Below are positions 11,109 to 23,867 of a DNA stretch of 64,000 nt, one piece after another (position 1 is the first letter of the stretch; every line of letters starts with the position of its first letter). The translations under genes were made by a program, and so were the position numbers. Source of the stretch: Pipra filicauda. Taxonomy: Eukaryota > Chordata > Aves > Passeriformes > Pipridae. The stretch is taken from positions 856,441 to 920,440 of the forward strand of contig NW_024104380.1 in assembly GCF_003945595.2 (NCBI RefSeq), written 5' to 3'. The notes under the pieces are model-generated. The model ran no database searches, was not told the DNA's origin, and saw only the letters and a program-made list of their open reading frames with translations.

Positions 11109-11510
11109 TCAAAGAATCCCACACTGGTTTGGGTTGGAAGGGACTTTAAAAACCATCCAGTGCCACCCCCTGGCATGGGCAGGGACACCTTCCACTAGCC
11201 CAGGTTGCTCCAACCTGGCCTTGGACACTTCCAGGGATCCAGGGGCAGCCACGGCTCCTCTGGGCAACCTGTGCCAGGGCCTCCCCACCCTCCCAGCCAA
11301 CAATTCCTTCCCAATATCCAAACTAAATCTCTCCTCTTTTAGTTAAAACCATCCCCCCTTGTCCTGTCCCTCCATCCCTTGTCCCTAATCCCTCTCCAGC
11401 TCTCCTGAAGCCCCTTTAGGCCCTGGAAGGGGCTCTCGGGTTTCCCTGGAGCCTTCTCTTCTCCAGGCTGAACAATCCCAACTCTCCCAGCCTGTTTCCA
11501 GAGCAGAGGG
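11109..11510 (-). mobile_element. CR1 copy (~400 bp)
   Basis: It reads right to left from near TTTCCAGAGCAGAG to a degraded 3' end (CAAAGAATCCCACACTGG). It contains the complete set of 3' blocks: GTTGCTCCAACCTGGCC, TTCCAGGGATCCAGGGGC, CCTTCCCAATATCC and TTCTCTTCTCCAGGCTGAAC. Truncated at the 5' side. Confidence 0.9.
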
Positions 11511-12421
11511 GTTTCTTCCTGGAAATAATTCTTCCTGGAACTGAGACCTTCACACAGACACCCTCCAGTGCCCACATCCTGCCAACCCCAAAATATTATA
11601 AGTTGTTCATGAGATTTGGCTTCTTTTTCTTTTTTTTCAATCTGACAGCAGCAAGAAGATGCCTGTTGAGAGAAAGAAAATCCCATATGAGAAAAACCAT
11701 GAGGTTTTCCATGAGAATGGTGGATAGGACAGAGAATGAATGTTGATTTTGGCTTTGGGGGAGGGAAGTCAAATTCCCCATTGGACATGAATCAGGTTTT
11801 TATCCATTTAAGACTGATTTGGAAAAAGCTGGACTGTTGTGACCAAAAAAACCCCAAACCTGAGGAAGCTTTGCTTAAGCTTTGATAAAACCCTGATTTA
11901 GTTTAGGGAAGCAGAAAGTTTTCTATTTGAGAGCAGATAAATTCAGTTACTTCTATACGTTACCAAGATACAAAATTGCCTTAAAAGCCTTTAAAAATAC
12001 ATGCCTTGACTTCTTGTTGTATCAGTGAAAAAACAGCCAAAGAGATTTGCTTTGAAGTGCAATGTCATCCAAAATGGGACATGTTTCTGTTCATTAGTTA
12101 ATTAAAATAAAAATCAAAGAAGAGACTGAGAAATTAATAAAAACAGGGGGAGACATGTAATAATGATTAGACAGGGAAAAGTTCAGAAGGATGAATTTCC
12201 AGTCTTCTAATTGTATTAATCTGACCTATTTCTCAGCAAATACCCCCCTCTTGAACAGTTTTGCTGGAGGAAGTTGCTAAACTGCAAGAGCTGCTTCTTC
12301 AGTAAAACCCTTTAAATGCACATTAACAGGAGCCACAAACCAGGAGCTGAAATAGGAGGTTCATTTCTCTTTGTTTTGTGAGGTGTCAGACACACCTCAG
12401 TGATTTTGAGGTATCAACTGG
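11511..12421. other. Unique DNA
   Basis: A pyrimidine-rich patch lies near 11620-11640. No gene or mobile element recognised. Confidence 0.6.
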
Positions 12422-12517
12422 GAAGCACAGCTGGGTTAGGGGAGCACAGCTGGGACCAGGGAAGCACAGCTGGATTCAGGAAGCACAGCTGGGTTAGGGA
12501 AGCACAGCTGGGACCAG
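12422..12517 (+). repeat. 19-20 bp minisatellite, 5 units
   Basis: The core GCACAGCTGG starts at 12425, 12444, 12464, 12483 and 12502, spacings of 19, 20, 19 and 19 bp. Linkers alternate between GTTAGGG-like and ACCAGGG-like, which suggests an older two-unit (~39 bp) register. Confidence 0.9.
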
Positions 12518-12698
12518 CTGTCCTAAAGCTGCAGGAATTTAAACTCCTTCTGAGAGCCTGTTAGACCTGACCCAGGAGGTTTGTTCTGGCTGCCACAGAG
12601 GAGAAATCCACTCCCAAAACCATCTCTGGGACAGGGAAGAAGCAAAGGAGAGGTTGAGCTGTTCCCTCGACCTTCCCAACCCAAAGGTGAAGCCAAAT

Positions 12699-12890
12699 CA
12701 TAGAATGGAATTAAGGTTGGAAAAGACCTTTAAGATCATCAATTCCAACCATCAACCCACCACCCTGTTCACCACTAATCCATGTGCTCAAGTGCCACAT
12801 CCCCAGGTTGTTTGAGCCCTTCCAGGGGTGTGCCAATGCCTGACAATCCTTTCTGTGAAGAAATGTTTCCTAATATCTAATCTTAACTAA
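12699..12890 (-). mobile_element. Old CR1 fragment (~190 bp)
   Basis: One tail unit (CATAGAAT) is followed by AAGGTTGGAAAAGACCTTTAAG and a degraded body ending near TTTCCTAATATCTAATC. The phrases AAGACCTTTAAGATCATC and CACATCCCCAGG point to an older CR1 lineage than the ACCTTCCACTAGCC-type copies. Confidence 0.82.
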
Positions 12891-13353
12891 TTAACTCTAG
12901 ACGGGAATAGTGAGGGGCTCTTCATCTGTACATGAACAAAAGAAACTTAATTTTTAAAATTGTTATGGACAAGTTTTAATTAGCATTTCTAATTTTGAAA
13001 CCTTTTTTTACCCAGGCTACATGTTCAGCAGCTTCAGCAACAGGTTCTTTAGGTTAATAGAGGGGAGGGTGCAGACTATTTAACGGTTTTGCACTGCAAA
13101 GATTCCATACTGGAATCTCACAAAATAATCAGATGTAGACCTAGAAAGTTCCATGCTCGAGTTCAGGCCCTCAGGGGCAGGTCTGGAGGAAAAAGACCTC
13201 CTGGTCACTGGGGAGGTGTCTGAAGGCAAAGCCAAGTCATGAATGGGGAGCATAAATTGTCTGCAGACAAATCGAGCAGTGGAGGAAGCAAAATGTACTT
13301 GAAAATATCATTTCCCAAGTAAATACTTCTGTTTTTAGCTAGACATATGAATT
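12891..13353. other. Unique DNA
   Basis: No recognised feature. Confidence 0.55.
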
Positions 13354-13455
13354 TTGAGCAACCTGATCAGTGGGAGGTGTCCCTGCCCACGGAAAGGGGT
13401 TGGAATAAGATGGTTTTTAAGTTCCTTTCCCACCCAAACCATCCCATGATTCTGT
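13354..13455 (+). mobile_element. CR1 3' fragment (~100 bp)
   Basis: GAGCAACCTGATCAGTGGGA to CCCATGATTCTGTTGGG represents the last ~100 bp of a CR1 with a single eroded tail unit. Confidence 0.78.
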
Positions 13456-14093
13456 TGGGTTGGAGGATTTGATTCGTGTTTCAACAAACAAATAAATGAA
13501 AGGAACCTTCCATTCAGAAAACTAAAGTTTTCCTATTAACACTTATCTTTACAATAATAATAATACACATCTTTAAGAGCTGATTTGTGCAGCTCAGCAC
13601 AACCAACCACTAAAAATGGCAACTGTTAATAAAGGGAAAAAAATAAAATAGAAGTGTGGAGAAGCAGCAGCTGAAAGCAATGAATAGGTGGTTTAGAGAG
13701 CTGTTTAGCAGGTGCATTTTAATCTAAATATATACTTGTGAGCACCATTTTTTGTGGCTTCTATTGTGTTGCACTTGACTCCAACCCCATCTAGGATTGG
13801 AAATGAGAAGAACTAAGAAATAAGTAGGAGCTGCACATCAAGCACAGGATTAGTCCTGCTGCAGAACAAAGCCCTTATCCAGCTGAAAGCTGAAAACATG
13901 TTTTCCAGCTCTAGAAATGTCCAAGTGTTTCCAGGCATGAGCTGTTTTTTAAATTAAATTAAGTGTTGCCACTTCCACTTAGCACTGTAGGACTGTGAGT
14001 GTAAATTATTAGGAGAAAGATGCAAATAATGAGGAATTTCAAATATTTAAATGTACAAGGTGAAATTGTAGACCCAGGGTAGGAAATGCAAAG
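13456..14093. other. Unique AT-rich DNA
   Basis: A short AATAAT patch lies near 13552-13563. No recognised feature. Confidence 0.55.
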
Positions 14094-14237
14094 TTCCCTT
14101 CCCTTCCCTTCCCTTCCCAAACCTTCCCAAACCTTACCTTCCCAAACCTTCCCAAACCTTCCCAAACCTTCCCTTCCTTTCCCAAACCTTCCCTTCCCAA
14201 ACTTTTCCTTCTCAAACCTTCCCAAACCTTCTTCCCC
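14094..14237 (+). repeat. CCCAAACCTT / CCCTT minisatellite
   Basis: Units of 10 bp (CCCAAACCTT) are mixed with 5-bp CCCTT inserts, giving 10- and 15-bp spacings, with point variants such as CCTTACC and AACTTTTCC. On the minus strand it reads GGGAAGGTTT, the same unit as the array at 38155-38315. A polypurine/polypyrimidine bias and GGG runs on the minus strand are evident. Confidence 0.93.
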
Positions 14238-15139
14238 CAGACCTTGACTATGAGATTTCCTGCAAACCCAGCCTTTCCCTTTATTTCTGTAATCACCAGG
14301 TAAATCCAACAATCCCAATCTGAAATGTTTGGAATGGTCCTTCCTTAAGATACACAGGATGCTTGAGAACAGGAATCTAAAATTGACCTTTTTGCAGCCC
14401 TGTTATATCTTTTCCCTGTGATTTTTGCCCATTTTCCACTGTGCAGCATCCGATGCTCTCCCTGACAATCCTTGTGGTTTGTTTTTTTTTTGCCTCTGGC
14501 ACTGCAGAATCAAAGAGGGACAAATTTATTCCTGTTTATTTTAGGAACAACAAAACTTTCCACTCGCAGCTCTACATTTTTTACTCTTGAAGGTGATGAA
14601 TGAAGCAGGAAAACCAGTTTGACTTTCAGATGCTCACCAGAGGTTACACTGGCAGTAAACAAACCCTCTCTGAGACCTCTGCTTGAGGCAGAATTCCCTG
14701 GGGAAAAGGAACCTGGAATGCAGGTTGGTATCAAGAAAACTGTGGTTCCCAAACACCTCGGAAGGATGATATGGAAATATCTGGAGCTGCAAATTGTTGT
14801 TTCTCTGTTTTCCTCCTCTCTGTTTGCAGTGTAAATATTACAGAGCTGTAAACATTGACTCACCTGCTAAAAATGCAGGAATTATGATGTTTCCAAGAGG
14901 ATATGGCAGTTGGAATTTTGTAGATTGTAATTGTATATGTTATTTATCTGTATTGTTTTTTTTTTAAAACATGGAGGCTCTGTCTAGAATATCATTCAAC
15001 AGGCCTTTATTTCTGAATTAAGAAGAAAAATATACAACATTTCAAGAAGAAAAGGACAGTATTTTGCTGCTAAAATTAGCAATAAAAAGATCCTGTATAT
15101 AAAAATAATTTTAAAAAAGAGGGGAAAAAACAATAGGCA
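14238..15139. other. Unique DNA
   Basis: A T10 run lies at 14482-14491 and a T9 run near 14957-14965. Overlapping short frames on both strands around 14510-14860 look like chance. No recognised element. Confidence 0.55.
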
Positions 15140-15252
15140 GAGCTCAAGGAGTGTTTGGAGAACACTCCCAGGGGCAGGGTGGGTGCAGGACCAGGAGTTG
15201 GATTGGATGGTCCTTGGGGGTCCCTCCCAGCTCAGGATATTCTGTGATTCAA
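15140..15252 (+). mobile_element. CR1 3' fragment (~110 bp)
   Basis: AGAGCTCAAGGAGTGTTTGG, then CTCCCAGGGGCAGG, then GGATGGTCCTTGGGGGTCCC and the tail GATATTCTGTGATTC. This is the version of the CR1 3' end in which the element ends ...CTCAGGATATTCTATG. Confidence 0.83.
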
Positions 15253-17624
15253 TTCCATGACTTTTGCTGTGTGAATTGACGGAATAATTCTCAGATAAAT
15301 GCTCAGTATAATGGAAATTGTATTTGGATCTGCAAAAAGATTTGCTGCTGGAAAGATTTCCAAGAGGAACACAGTGACACAGAACAGGGTGACCCAGGTG
15401 AGTAATTTGGGTTTAAGGGACACATTTTCAGGATGGGGCAGCACAGACTGTGAGTCCTTTCCCATTACCAGGGTTTTAAACTCTCTGAAAGGTTTTTTGC
15501 CTGTTTTTTTTCATGCAGGATCCAGGTTTTGAGCACTCCTATCAAATGATGCCTCTTGTTTTCACTGTGCAGGTAGAGGTTCATTGCACTGTGCAGGTGA
15601 CAGATTCATTGCACCTTTTTAAAATTGTACTTAAATACATTTGTAAGGCTCTTTGTTTAAGTCTCAATCAGCTCTAATTTTGACCTGAAGCAACTCCACT
15701 CTGTTCTGCAGCACTGACTGCACGAAATAAATGAGCTTCTTTTCCCCATTCTTCAGGCTAAGCTGGTCTTCAAAGTGTCCTCGTGGCCAGGCACAAGAAA
15801 TGTTTCATCTAATAAGCTCTTCTTTGACATCTCTGATCCTTTTTGTTCCCTCTCCCCAAATTAGGGCTGCTCTGGAGCACGGGCTGGTGGGATTTTGGCT
15901 GGCCTTTCCCACTGCCTTCCCTGTACCTGGCTGAGCAGAGCAAAGGGCTCCTGAACTCACTCCATCATCCTAAAATCCTGCTCTTATCAGCTTAATGCTG
16001 CAATAAGTGCCCCTTTTTGCTGTTTGGGCCACGCTGCGGCTCTGCCTGCAGGACAATCCCCTGATTTTTCATTCCATTTGGCTGGAAATGTCACAGTACA
16101 ATATGAGTTATCTGCTCTTTATAGTGTCTATCACTCAGAGGGAAGTTCAGTATCTGAACCTTGCAGCCTCCAGCCCGTTATCAGCTGCCATCCAGGGAGG
16201 TCAATCATTTATAACACCTTTAACTCCAATCCTTTATTTCCCTTCATAAGTTGCAAGGTCACCTTAAACCCTGGAAAAGGCCCGTGGAATGGTGGGAGAT
16301 GAATGAGCGAGGACGAGGCGTGTTTGCTGTCACTGCAGGCTGGTTGTTTCCAAGCAGAATGCTACCAAAATACTAATAAATATAATAAAAAGGCGAAGAA
16401 ATGCACTGCCCTGATCACTCAGATCCTTCTGTGCCAGGAGTGTGGGCCAAGAAAATGCCACAGTAGCTTTGCCCTGGGCTCCCAGCTCGGAGAGCAGCTC
16501 CTCTGACTCCTCCCAGGGCTCAGGGCAAAGCCACCAGGTTATTACTTTAATCTAATGAGAAAGCCAAATGTTAACCTGTTGTCAGTGTGCTGAGGAAGCC
16601 AGCAGAAATACACTGCTTTTGGGATTGCAGGGACCTGCTCTTAAATAAAGCTGTATCGACAGCAAAGTATGAATATTTGTGACATTTTCTGCACTGCAGA
16701 TTGCAGGGTTTGGGGTTTATTTCTGTGAACATTTGTACCTGTTCTGGAAAGATGAGAGTTGTGAACTGGCCAATTTTCCATGAAACTATTTTCTCCCAAC
16801 TATTGAGAGCAGGTTAATCTACAAAAGAGAGGAGATCTTAACAAAACCTGGTATCTCAGCAGCACAATAGGGGATGAAAGTCACGGTGACAGCTGCGAGG
16901 TAAGGCACACTGGAAGGAACAATTGATACATTGATGAGATCTAAATTAACTGGAAGTACTCAGGGAAAAAAATCCCAGCTGTCATTGTGAACAGCTCGCT
17001 GAAAAATCCCTGCCTGGTGTTCAGTGATGATTAAAACCCAAACAAGATGTTCCAACGTGCTAAGCAGAGAATAGAAAGTGCTGGAAGGCCATTCTGTAAA
17101 GCAGTGTGGGAGCTCACCTTGAACCACAGCTTAGTTTCATCACCCCATCTTGAAAAGGATGTATCAGAAATAAAGGATAGGAGCTGACAAAGTCTGGCTT
17201 TTCAGGGAATGCTTGGGTCAAATTCAAGCTTTGATTTTTACCCTTTGAAATGCAGTGGTTCTCCAGGTTATGAATCACAGTGCAATGTGACCTATTTAAT
17301 TTAGTGAAGGGATGGGTGAATATGCCTGGATGAAGATACACAAACCAGTGATTGCAAACTGCAGGCAACAAAGCTTTTATTTGCCTTGCTGAGCAACCTT
17401 TGCTCTGAAATGATCAGCAATGCAGAAAAGCAAAGACAAGCACATCACTTTTACATATAGAGAGGCATCTCATACTTCCTCCATATGAAATACAGCATCT
17501 TTCCCTGGCTTTTACCACTAAAAAAATAATTTGGAGCACATGGGTAAAGGAGGAAGAGGATTTCAATTTCCTAAGCAGAGGTAAGGATTGAAAAACTATG
17601 ATCAATTGATTTTGGAAAAATATA
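15253..17624. other. 2.4 kb of unique DNA
   Basis: Largely single-copy sequence with somewhat higher GC around 15900-16550. No open frame longer than about 92 codons and no recognised domain, RNA gene or retroposon. Confidence 0.55.
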
Positions 17625-17735
17625 GAGTCCTAGAATATCCTGAGTTGGAAAAGATCCACAGGGGTCATGGAGTCCAGCTCCCAGCTCTGCACAGGATGTG
17701 CCAACAATCCCACCACGTGCCTCAAAATGAAGCTC
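17625..17735 (-). mobile_element. CR1 3' fragment (~110 bp)
   Basis: ATAGAGTCCTAGAATATCCTG, then GAGTTGGAAAAGATCC, then CTGCACAGGATGTGCCAACA parallels the start of the copy at 2204-2670 but is more diverged. Strongly 5' truncated. Confidence 0.75.
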
Positions 17736-20700
17736 AAATGGAGGCACCTGGAGGGACCTGGAGAACAAGGATATCAATGTCACGGATACAGAATGCAAAG
17801 GTTAAAGTCAGGTAGCAGGTCCAGGGTAACCTGGACTGGAGCACAGTTTTGAGCAACTTGACAGAGTCTTTGGCAACATCATGTGCTAAAACAGGGAAAA
17901 GCCACAAACTGCACACCCCTCCCGTGTTGTGGCAGCAAAGAAACCCTGAACAGATCAGTCAGTGCCTGAGCAGCCTCTGCAGCCTGGGTTTGCTCTGAGC
18001 TGTAGCCAGAGCAAGGCAGAAATTTAGGCACTAATTAGAAGTCCTTGTGTGCTCCTCTGTTTGAAATGTCTGAGCAGAGTCAGAAGCTCTCTCTCTGGCA
18101 AAGCAGAGTGAGCTGGTTATTAGTAATGAGAGCTGGTCACAGAAGGAGATCCTCAGGCTGTGAATGGAATTCCTAACGGGCAGGAGAGCAGGACTGCAGT
18201 GGGGAAGAAAAGGAACATTTCATTCTCTTGTTATGCTCCCTGGCAGGGGAAGAAAACCCAAATGGAGCCTGTCACTGAGCCTCTGGATATCTGTGCTGGA
18301 TGAAGTGATTTACCACAGACAAGAGGTACATGGAGGGAGGAAAAAAAGATAAAACCCCCTCAGACTGGTCTCTGCTGGTTTGGGTGGTTAATAGATGCTC
18401 TGACCCACGTGTAATGATGGTCCACATTCCAGGTAGAATGGGACAAGCCATGGCACAAACTTTGTCATCCCACATGACCTCTTCTCTTTCCTTTGCCCCA
18501 TCTCCTGGATCTGATTGCCTTGGTGAGGAGAAGGGAATGTTTCCCCTCCCTGCTAAAGGATAAACCACACTGGGCACCATTTTCACATTCAGTTTAGAAT
18601 CAGGGAGCTTAAAGCAGATTTTAGCTTTAAGGCTGCACATTTTATTTTCCTCTTTGTTTTACTGCTTGGCCAAACTGTTGGATTTAAAGAGCAAATAATT
18701 CTGGGTTATGATTGGAACAAAGACCATGTATTTCCTGCTTACTCATTAGGTCTTGGCTCAGCTTCTTCTCCCAGTGACAGGTATATTCATCAACTCTGTG
18801 TGTGAACAACTTCCCTCCTGTGGGCTGTGCATGACAGTTGGTTGTGGTCACTGGAGTCACCTGGCTTGTGGCTCCCTCCTGGAATGACAGACCCTCTGGG
18901 ACTGCAAATAGAGCCTCAACAACTCACACAACTTTGGGTTGCTCAGGGGGTCTTCAGGGAGCAAAAGGCAGGAGAAGAGAAGCAGCCTTCCAGAATTTAA
19001 TTAGGGATGGTGGAAATAGTCTCTTTTTCTGTTGCAAGACTGTGATATTTTGTGTGTGAGAATGGCCTTGGCTGTCAAGTGAGGATTTGCATGGGCTTTA
19101 TAAACATTAATGATGCTTTCCCTGGAGGATTGCACTTGTCCAACAGCGTGAGCTCCGAGGTGAAATAGCCCTGGAACAGTGTCCCTGGCCAGAAACAATT
19201 ACACAAGTGCATCTACTGTGTATGCAGAAAACTCTAGTTAGATATTACTTGATAACTCTTGGAAAATAGACAATTATGAACATTTCTCATGGTAATTGGT
19301 ATCTCCCTCAGTAAGGTCACAGAAGGTTTTGCAAGCTGTCTATTAACTGTGCATCTCAGCTCTTCTTACTCAGTGGGAAGCACATTTTACAGGCACTTTT
19401 TCAGTGTTCAGGAAATATTTTAACTTTTCAGCAGTAGTTTTACAAAGCCAAGCAAGAGAAGTTTGCATGACAATAATAATTGCTCCAGTTCTTAAAACCA
19501 GAAGCAAGCCTGCCAAAATATTAATAACATCCACACCTCTAAATGACTCCTGTTTTGTCTGTTCCCTTCTCCTTTCTTTGGAACGTTTAGAATGAAAGTG
19601 TGACACCTTTGCATAGAGAAATGATTTCCTTAAGCACTACTCCACTGTGTTCAACACAAAAATAATTAGGAGAAGAACAAAAGGCATTTATCAGTGTTAT
19701 TACAGTGAACACAGCACTCAATGTGACAACTGAGTTCTTGTAGTGAAGTGTCAAGACAAGAAGCTGTAGCAGGTGCAGACAATAAACCTAGCTGGGTTCA
19801 CCTCCCACTATTTAAAATTCTTTATAGAACTGCTTTGTGAGTAAGATTTCAGCAGAAACAAGTGAAAGGTGAAAAAAATCTCCATTGTAAAAGTTTCTAC
19901 ACAATTTCTAGAGAGGGCAAGCATAAAAGTTTACAGTTCCCATAATGGCTTTGTCTGAAGCAGACAAACCCTTGAGATTCCGGGAAGGCAGGCATGTCAG
20001 GGTTATAAATATATTTATAGGAAGCACTGGTGCAGGGAGGAAATGGGCTGTTGCTCCCAGCAGGCTCCCAGGGGTGAGCAGCTACAGGCTCCTCAGGTTT
20101 TCCAAGGCAGGGCTCCTGCCTGTGTGTCCCAGCACCAGCAGGGAGCCCTGAACTTTTGGCAGTCTCTGAGAGTGCCCTGGAGCAGATGTGCCATGCAGGC
20201 TCTTTCTTGTTGCTGTAAACAACTTCTCTACCCAGCCAGATCCTCTCTCTGCGAGAATATTTAACCTACGTGAGGTCCTTGGGTGCATCCAAGAAGCAAC
20301 AAAGCAAGTGGGAAGACATGGGGAATTTTTATCTATTTTTGTACCTGTTGCATGGGGATATCACAGGGAAAACTTAGTTAAGTAGAATAATAATGACTGA
20401 GCATTCTTTTTTTCCCAAGAAATCTTTAAAGTAGTGTCTTTCCTGCATAGAAGTGTCCACATTTAGTTCAGACTAACCATTCTAGTTTAAAGCTGGACTA
20501 TTTGCCTGATAATGCTCCCCCTCCTTGCATTTAAGCTCCCTCTGAACTGCATTCAAGTGGGTAAGTGGATCTGAAACAGTGAGAAGAGGCTGGGTACTGT
20601 CCACACTTCACTCTGTGGCTGTGCCCTGCAGCATTTCAGCTTTGGTTAGAGACAAAATAAAACTCACACTGTCACAGCCCCAGGAGAAATCTATTTATAC

Positions 20701-21637
20701 TGCAAGTCTGGACAGACACTGTCCATCAGCGTTGGTTCCTCCACGGTTAAAGGAGTATTTTGCTGCTTGTTCACTTCCATGTGCACTTTATCACTGCACA
20801 AACACGCCCCTCTCAGGACTTCCTGAGGTTCTGTTGCTCTGTTGTTCAGCCATCACCCCAAACCTGTGCCAGGCAATTACTGCCTCCAGCACACACTGAT
20901 TTGATGCCTCTGATGCCCTTCTGTGCTATCACTCCTTGTCCTTGTTGTCTTAACTGAGGCTGGGAGTCTCTGAGGTGAGGTGTGCCAGCTCCAGGCTCCA
21001 GCAAGGGGGATAACTGCCCAGATCTTGGGCAGGCTGTCAGAGGAGAGGGAAACTGTTCCAACACAAACACTGTGTTTCCTTTTCCTCCTTGCTCAGCCTT
21101 TTCTGCTGGTGCTGCTGATAGAGAGGTGGTGTGCAAGGAGTGGGAACAACCCACCCACAGGCTCCTCCAGCTTTGCCCTCCCCCCAGACACAGAACTATC
21201 TGTGCTGCTATAACAAAAAGCAGTTTTGTTTGTTCACCTGAGGAAAGCCCCAACTGCACAAGAGCTGTAATATGGTATCTTTCTACCACAATAATGCATC
21301 CTGGCTGAGGCCTTTCATCATCCTCAGAATGGGAATGAAAAAGAGCAGTTGTATTGCATAAAGCACTTGGTGTAATGGGGATGTTTCTCAGCTGCTCCTG
21401 AAGCATCCGGGGTGAAGGGTTTGGTGTGTTTGGCCAGGCCAGGAGGAGCCTCCACACTGCAAATCCCTCAGGGAGCTGATGGGCTGTAAGAATTGGCTCT
21501 CACCATGGATAGGTTGTGCCTTCTCAGAGTTGGTGTGAGGCTGTCTTGTTCTACATTCCGTTAAGCTCTTTGGATATTTATTCCACTCAGGTAACCTCTC
21601 AATATCCACATTTCCAGAGAGTTACCCTCTTATCCTG
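17736..21637. other. 3.9 kb of unique DNA
   Basis: The largest interval without a recognised repeat. Base composition rises towards GC between about 19990 and 21450. A 203-codon open frame on the minus strand at 20846-21457 has no recognisable domain and overlaps opposite-strand frames of about 106 codons. I do not call it a gene. Confidence 0.5.
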
Positions 21638-22232
21638 CTATCCTGGGCTGCATCCAAAGCAGTGTGGGCAGCAGAGTGATGGAGGTAGTTCTTCCCCTCT
21701 GCTCTGCTCTGCTGAGACTCCTCCTGGAGTGCTGTGTCCAGTTCTGGTGTCCCCAACACGAGAAGGACGTGGATCTGCTGCAGCAAGTCCAGAGGAGGCA
21801 ACAAAGTTGATCAGAGGACTGGAGCAGCTCCCTTAGGTGGTGACTGAGGACGCTGTGGATGTTCAGGCTGGAGAGGAGAAGGTTGTGTGGAGATCTCAGA
21901 GCACCTTCCAGGGTCTGAAGGGATCCCACAGGGAAACCAGGGGGGAACTGTTCATCAGCAACTGGAGTGACAGGACAAGGGTGAGTGGCTTCAAATCAAC
22001 AGAGGGGAAATTTAGTCAGAGATCCAGAAGAAATCCTTCCCTGTGAGGGTGGGGAGGCCCTGGCACAGGTTGCCCAGAGAAGCTGTGGCTGCCCCTGGAT
22101 CCCTGGAAGTGTCCAAGGCCAGGTTGGACAGGGCTTGGAGCAACCTGGGCTGGTGGAAGGTGTCCCTGCCCATGGCAGGGGTGGGACTGGATGGGCTTTA
22201 AAGTCCCTTCCAACACATTCTGTGATTCTGGG
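21638..22232 (+). mobile_element. CR1 copy (~595 bp)
   Basis: It starts around TATCCTGGGCTGCATCCAAA, runs through GCTGTGTCCAGTTCTGG, AGTCCAGAGGAGGC and TTGCCCAGAGAAGCTGTG, and ends with the tail ACATTCTGTGATTCTG. One of the longer copies in the window, with its 3' half more conserved than its 5' half. No intact reverse transcriptase frame. Confidence 0.92.
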
Positions 22233-23867
22233 ACTGTGATAAATTGTTTGCACTCGTGGACAAAATTTTGTGTCCATTTTTTTCTCTCCATAAGAAGACA
22301 CAAGCAACAGCTCAGTTATGAAAATTAATATGGAATTATTAAGGGAAAACACTTACATGATCCATTTGTAGTAGATCATGGCAAGGTCTGCATTGCTGCA
22401 GGATTCGAGGATCTCATAATCTGGAAATTATTTATTCTTGCCATAAAACTTTGAAGTGTGTTGATATCCCACACATTTTACAGACAAGGAAAAGGCAGGA
22501 TGAAGTACTTCGAATTAGAAACCAAAATAAAATTAAATACCATTAAGTCTTTGAAAATCAGGAAGTTGTGTTGCTCAAGATAAAAATTAATGAGTCTCAT
22601 TTACCAAGACTGGGATACTCACATGTCACATCTAGCATTTTCCTGAAGAGTTTACTACTGATAAAGAAGTAATTTCCAAAGCATTAGGGATATTAATGAG
22701 TTACTTTGAAGTGTTTCAGAACTATCTGAGTTAGAATAAAACTCAGCTACTGGGCAAAATATCGTTGAAAGTCCTGCCACACAGTAGTTTGTTTTAAATA
22801 TTTTTTTTTAAAACCAAACCTGAAGATAATGTGAAAATTGTTCTTGAAAAATTGTAGTGGGACGTGGTGACTGGTTTAGCAGTTTCAGCCATTATCTTTT
22901 CATGTTTTGAAGATATATTGTTTCTGATAAGCCACATAAATCCCAGGATGTTGTTTGGATGGTTTGGGGTGAGGAGTATGGGATAAAAGGTGGTAGTTGC
23001 TATGGTTTAATCTGAGCAGTTTAAAACCCTGCTTGCCTGGGAAAAAAACACCTTTGGGACAGATTTCACTGAGAGAATCAGAAAAAAAAAAAAAGAAGAA
23101 ATAAAGAAAAAACAGTGTATGGAGAGTTTTGTTTAGCAAATTAGAGCTGTAAGAAAGGAAGACAGGGCAGAGACAGAGAGATTACATAGGAAAACTATCT
23201 GCAGTTTACAGCTCCTCCAAATATCCATAAATCTTTCACAGTCTGGTTTAAAATGCACTGGTTTAAAATCCTACCTCAGCAAAGGATTCTGGGACAAGGT
23301 TGAGCCACTTCTCAGCCATTAATTTATTTTTTCCCCAGTTTTCTCAGTGGACCTTTTTCCCTCTTCCTTTTTTTTGCAGCACTTGAAGAGATCTGTTCTT
23401 AATTAGTATATCAGTAGGGATTTTGCAGGTGAAACTTCTGCAATTCACACATTTGTCTTCTTCAGGAAGGTTATTAGGCTGGAGCAGAGACCATTTGTCT
23501 CCTTTTGCAGGCTTCTGACAAACCCTTCTTTGTTCCCTATGGGAGTGTGGGAATTGGAATATAGGCAGAAAATTGACCCTGCGTGAGTGAGTCGGGGAGA
23601 GAAGGAGGACTTTTGCAAACCATCTTAAAACAAGGCAAACTCCGATTTGCAACATTTAATAAAGGACAAAATTGTCAAGGAAAAAAGAAAATTTAAAAAA
23701 GAAAAATTACGACTTCCCTTTGGTGTTGACATTGCTTCACCCTTTCTGAAATCAGAACATTTGGGTCTTTCTTGCCCTGAAGGGATGGAAGGCAGACAAG
23801 AAGTTTTTTTTTTTTTTAATTTTGTCTGGTTTTACTGCTGGACAAATGTGGTGATTTTGTGCAGAAG
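22233..23867. other. Unique AT-rich DNA
   Basis: An A13 run lies near 23082-23094 and a T-rich run near 23805-23818, just before the next CR1. Nothing else recognised. Confidence 0.55.
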
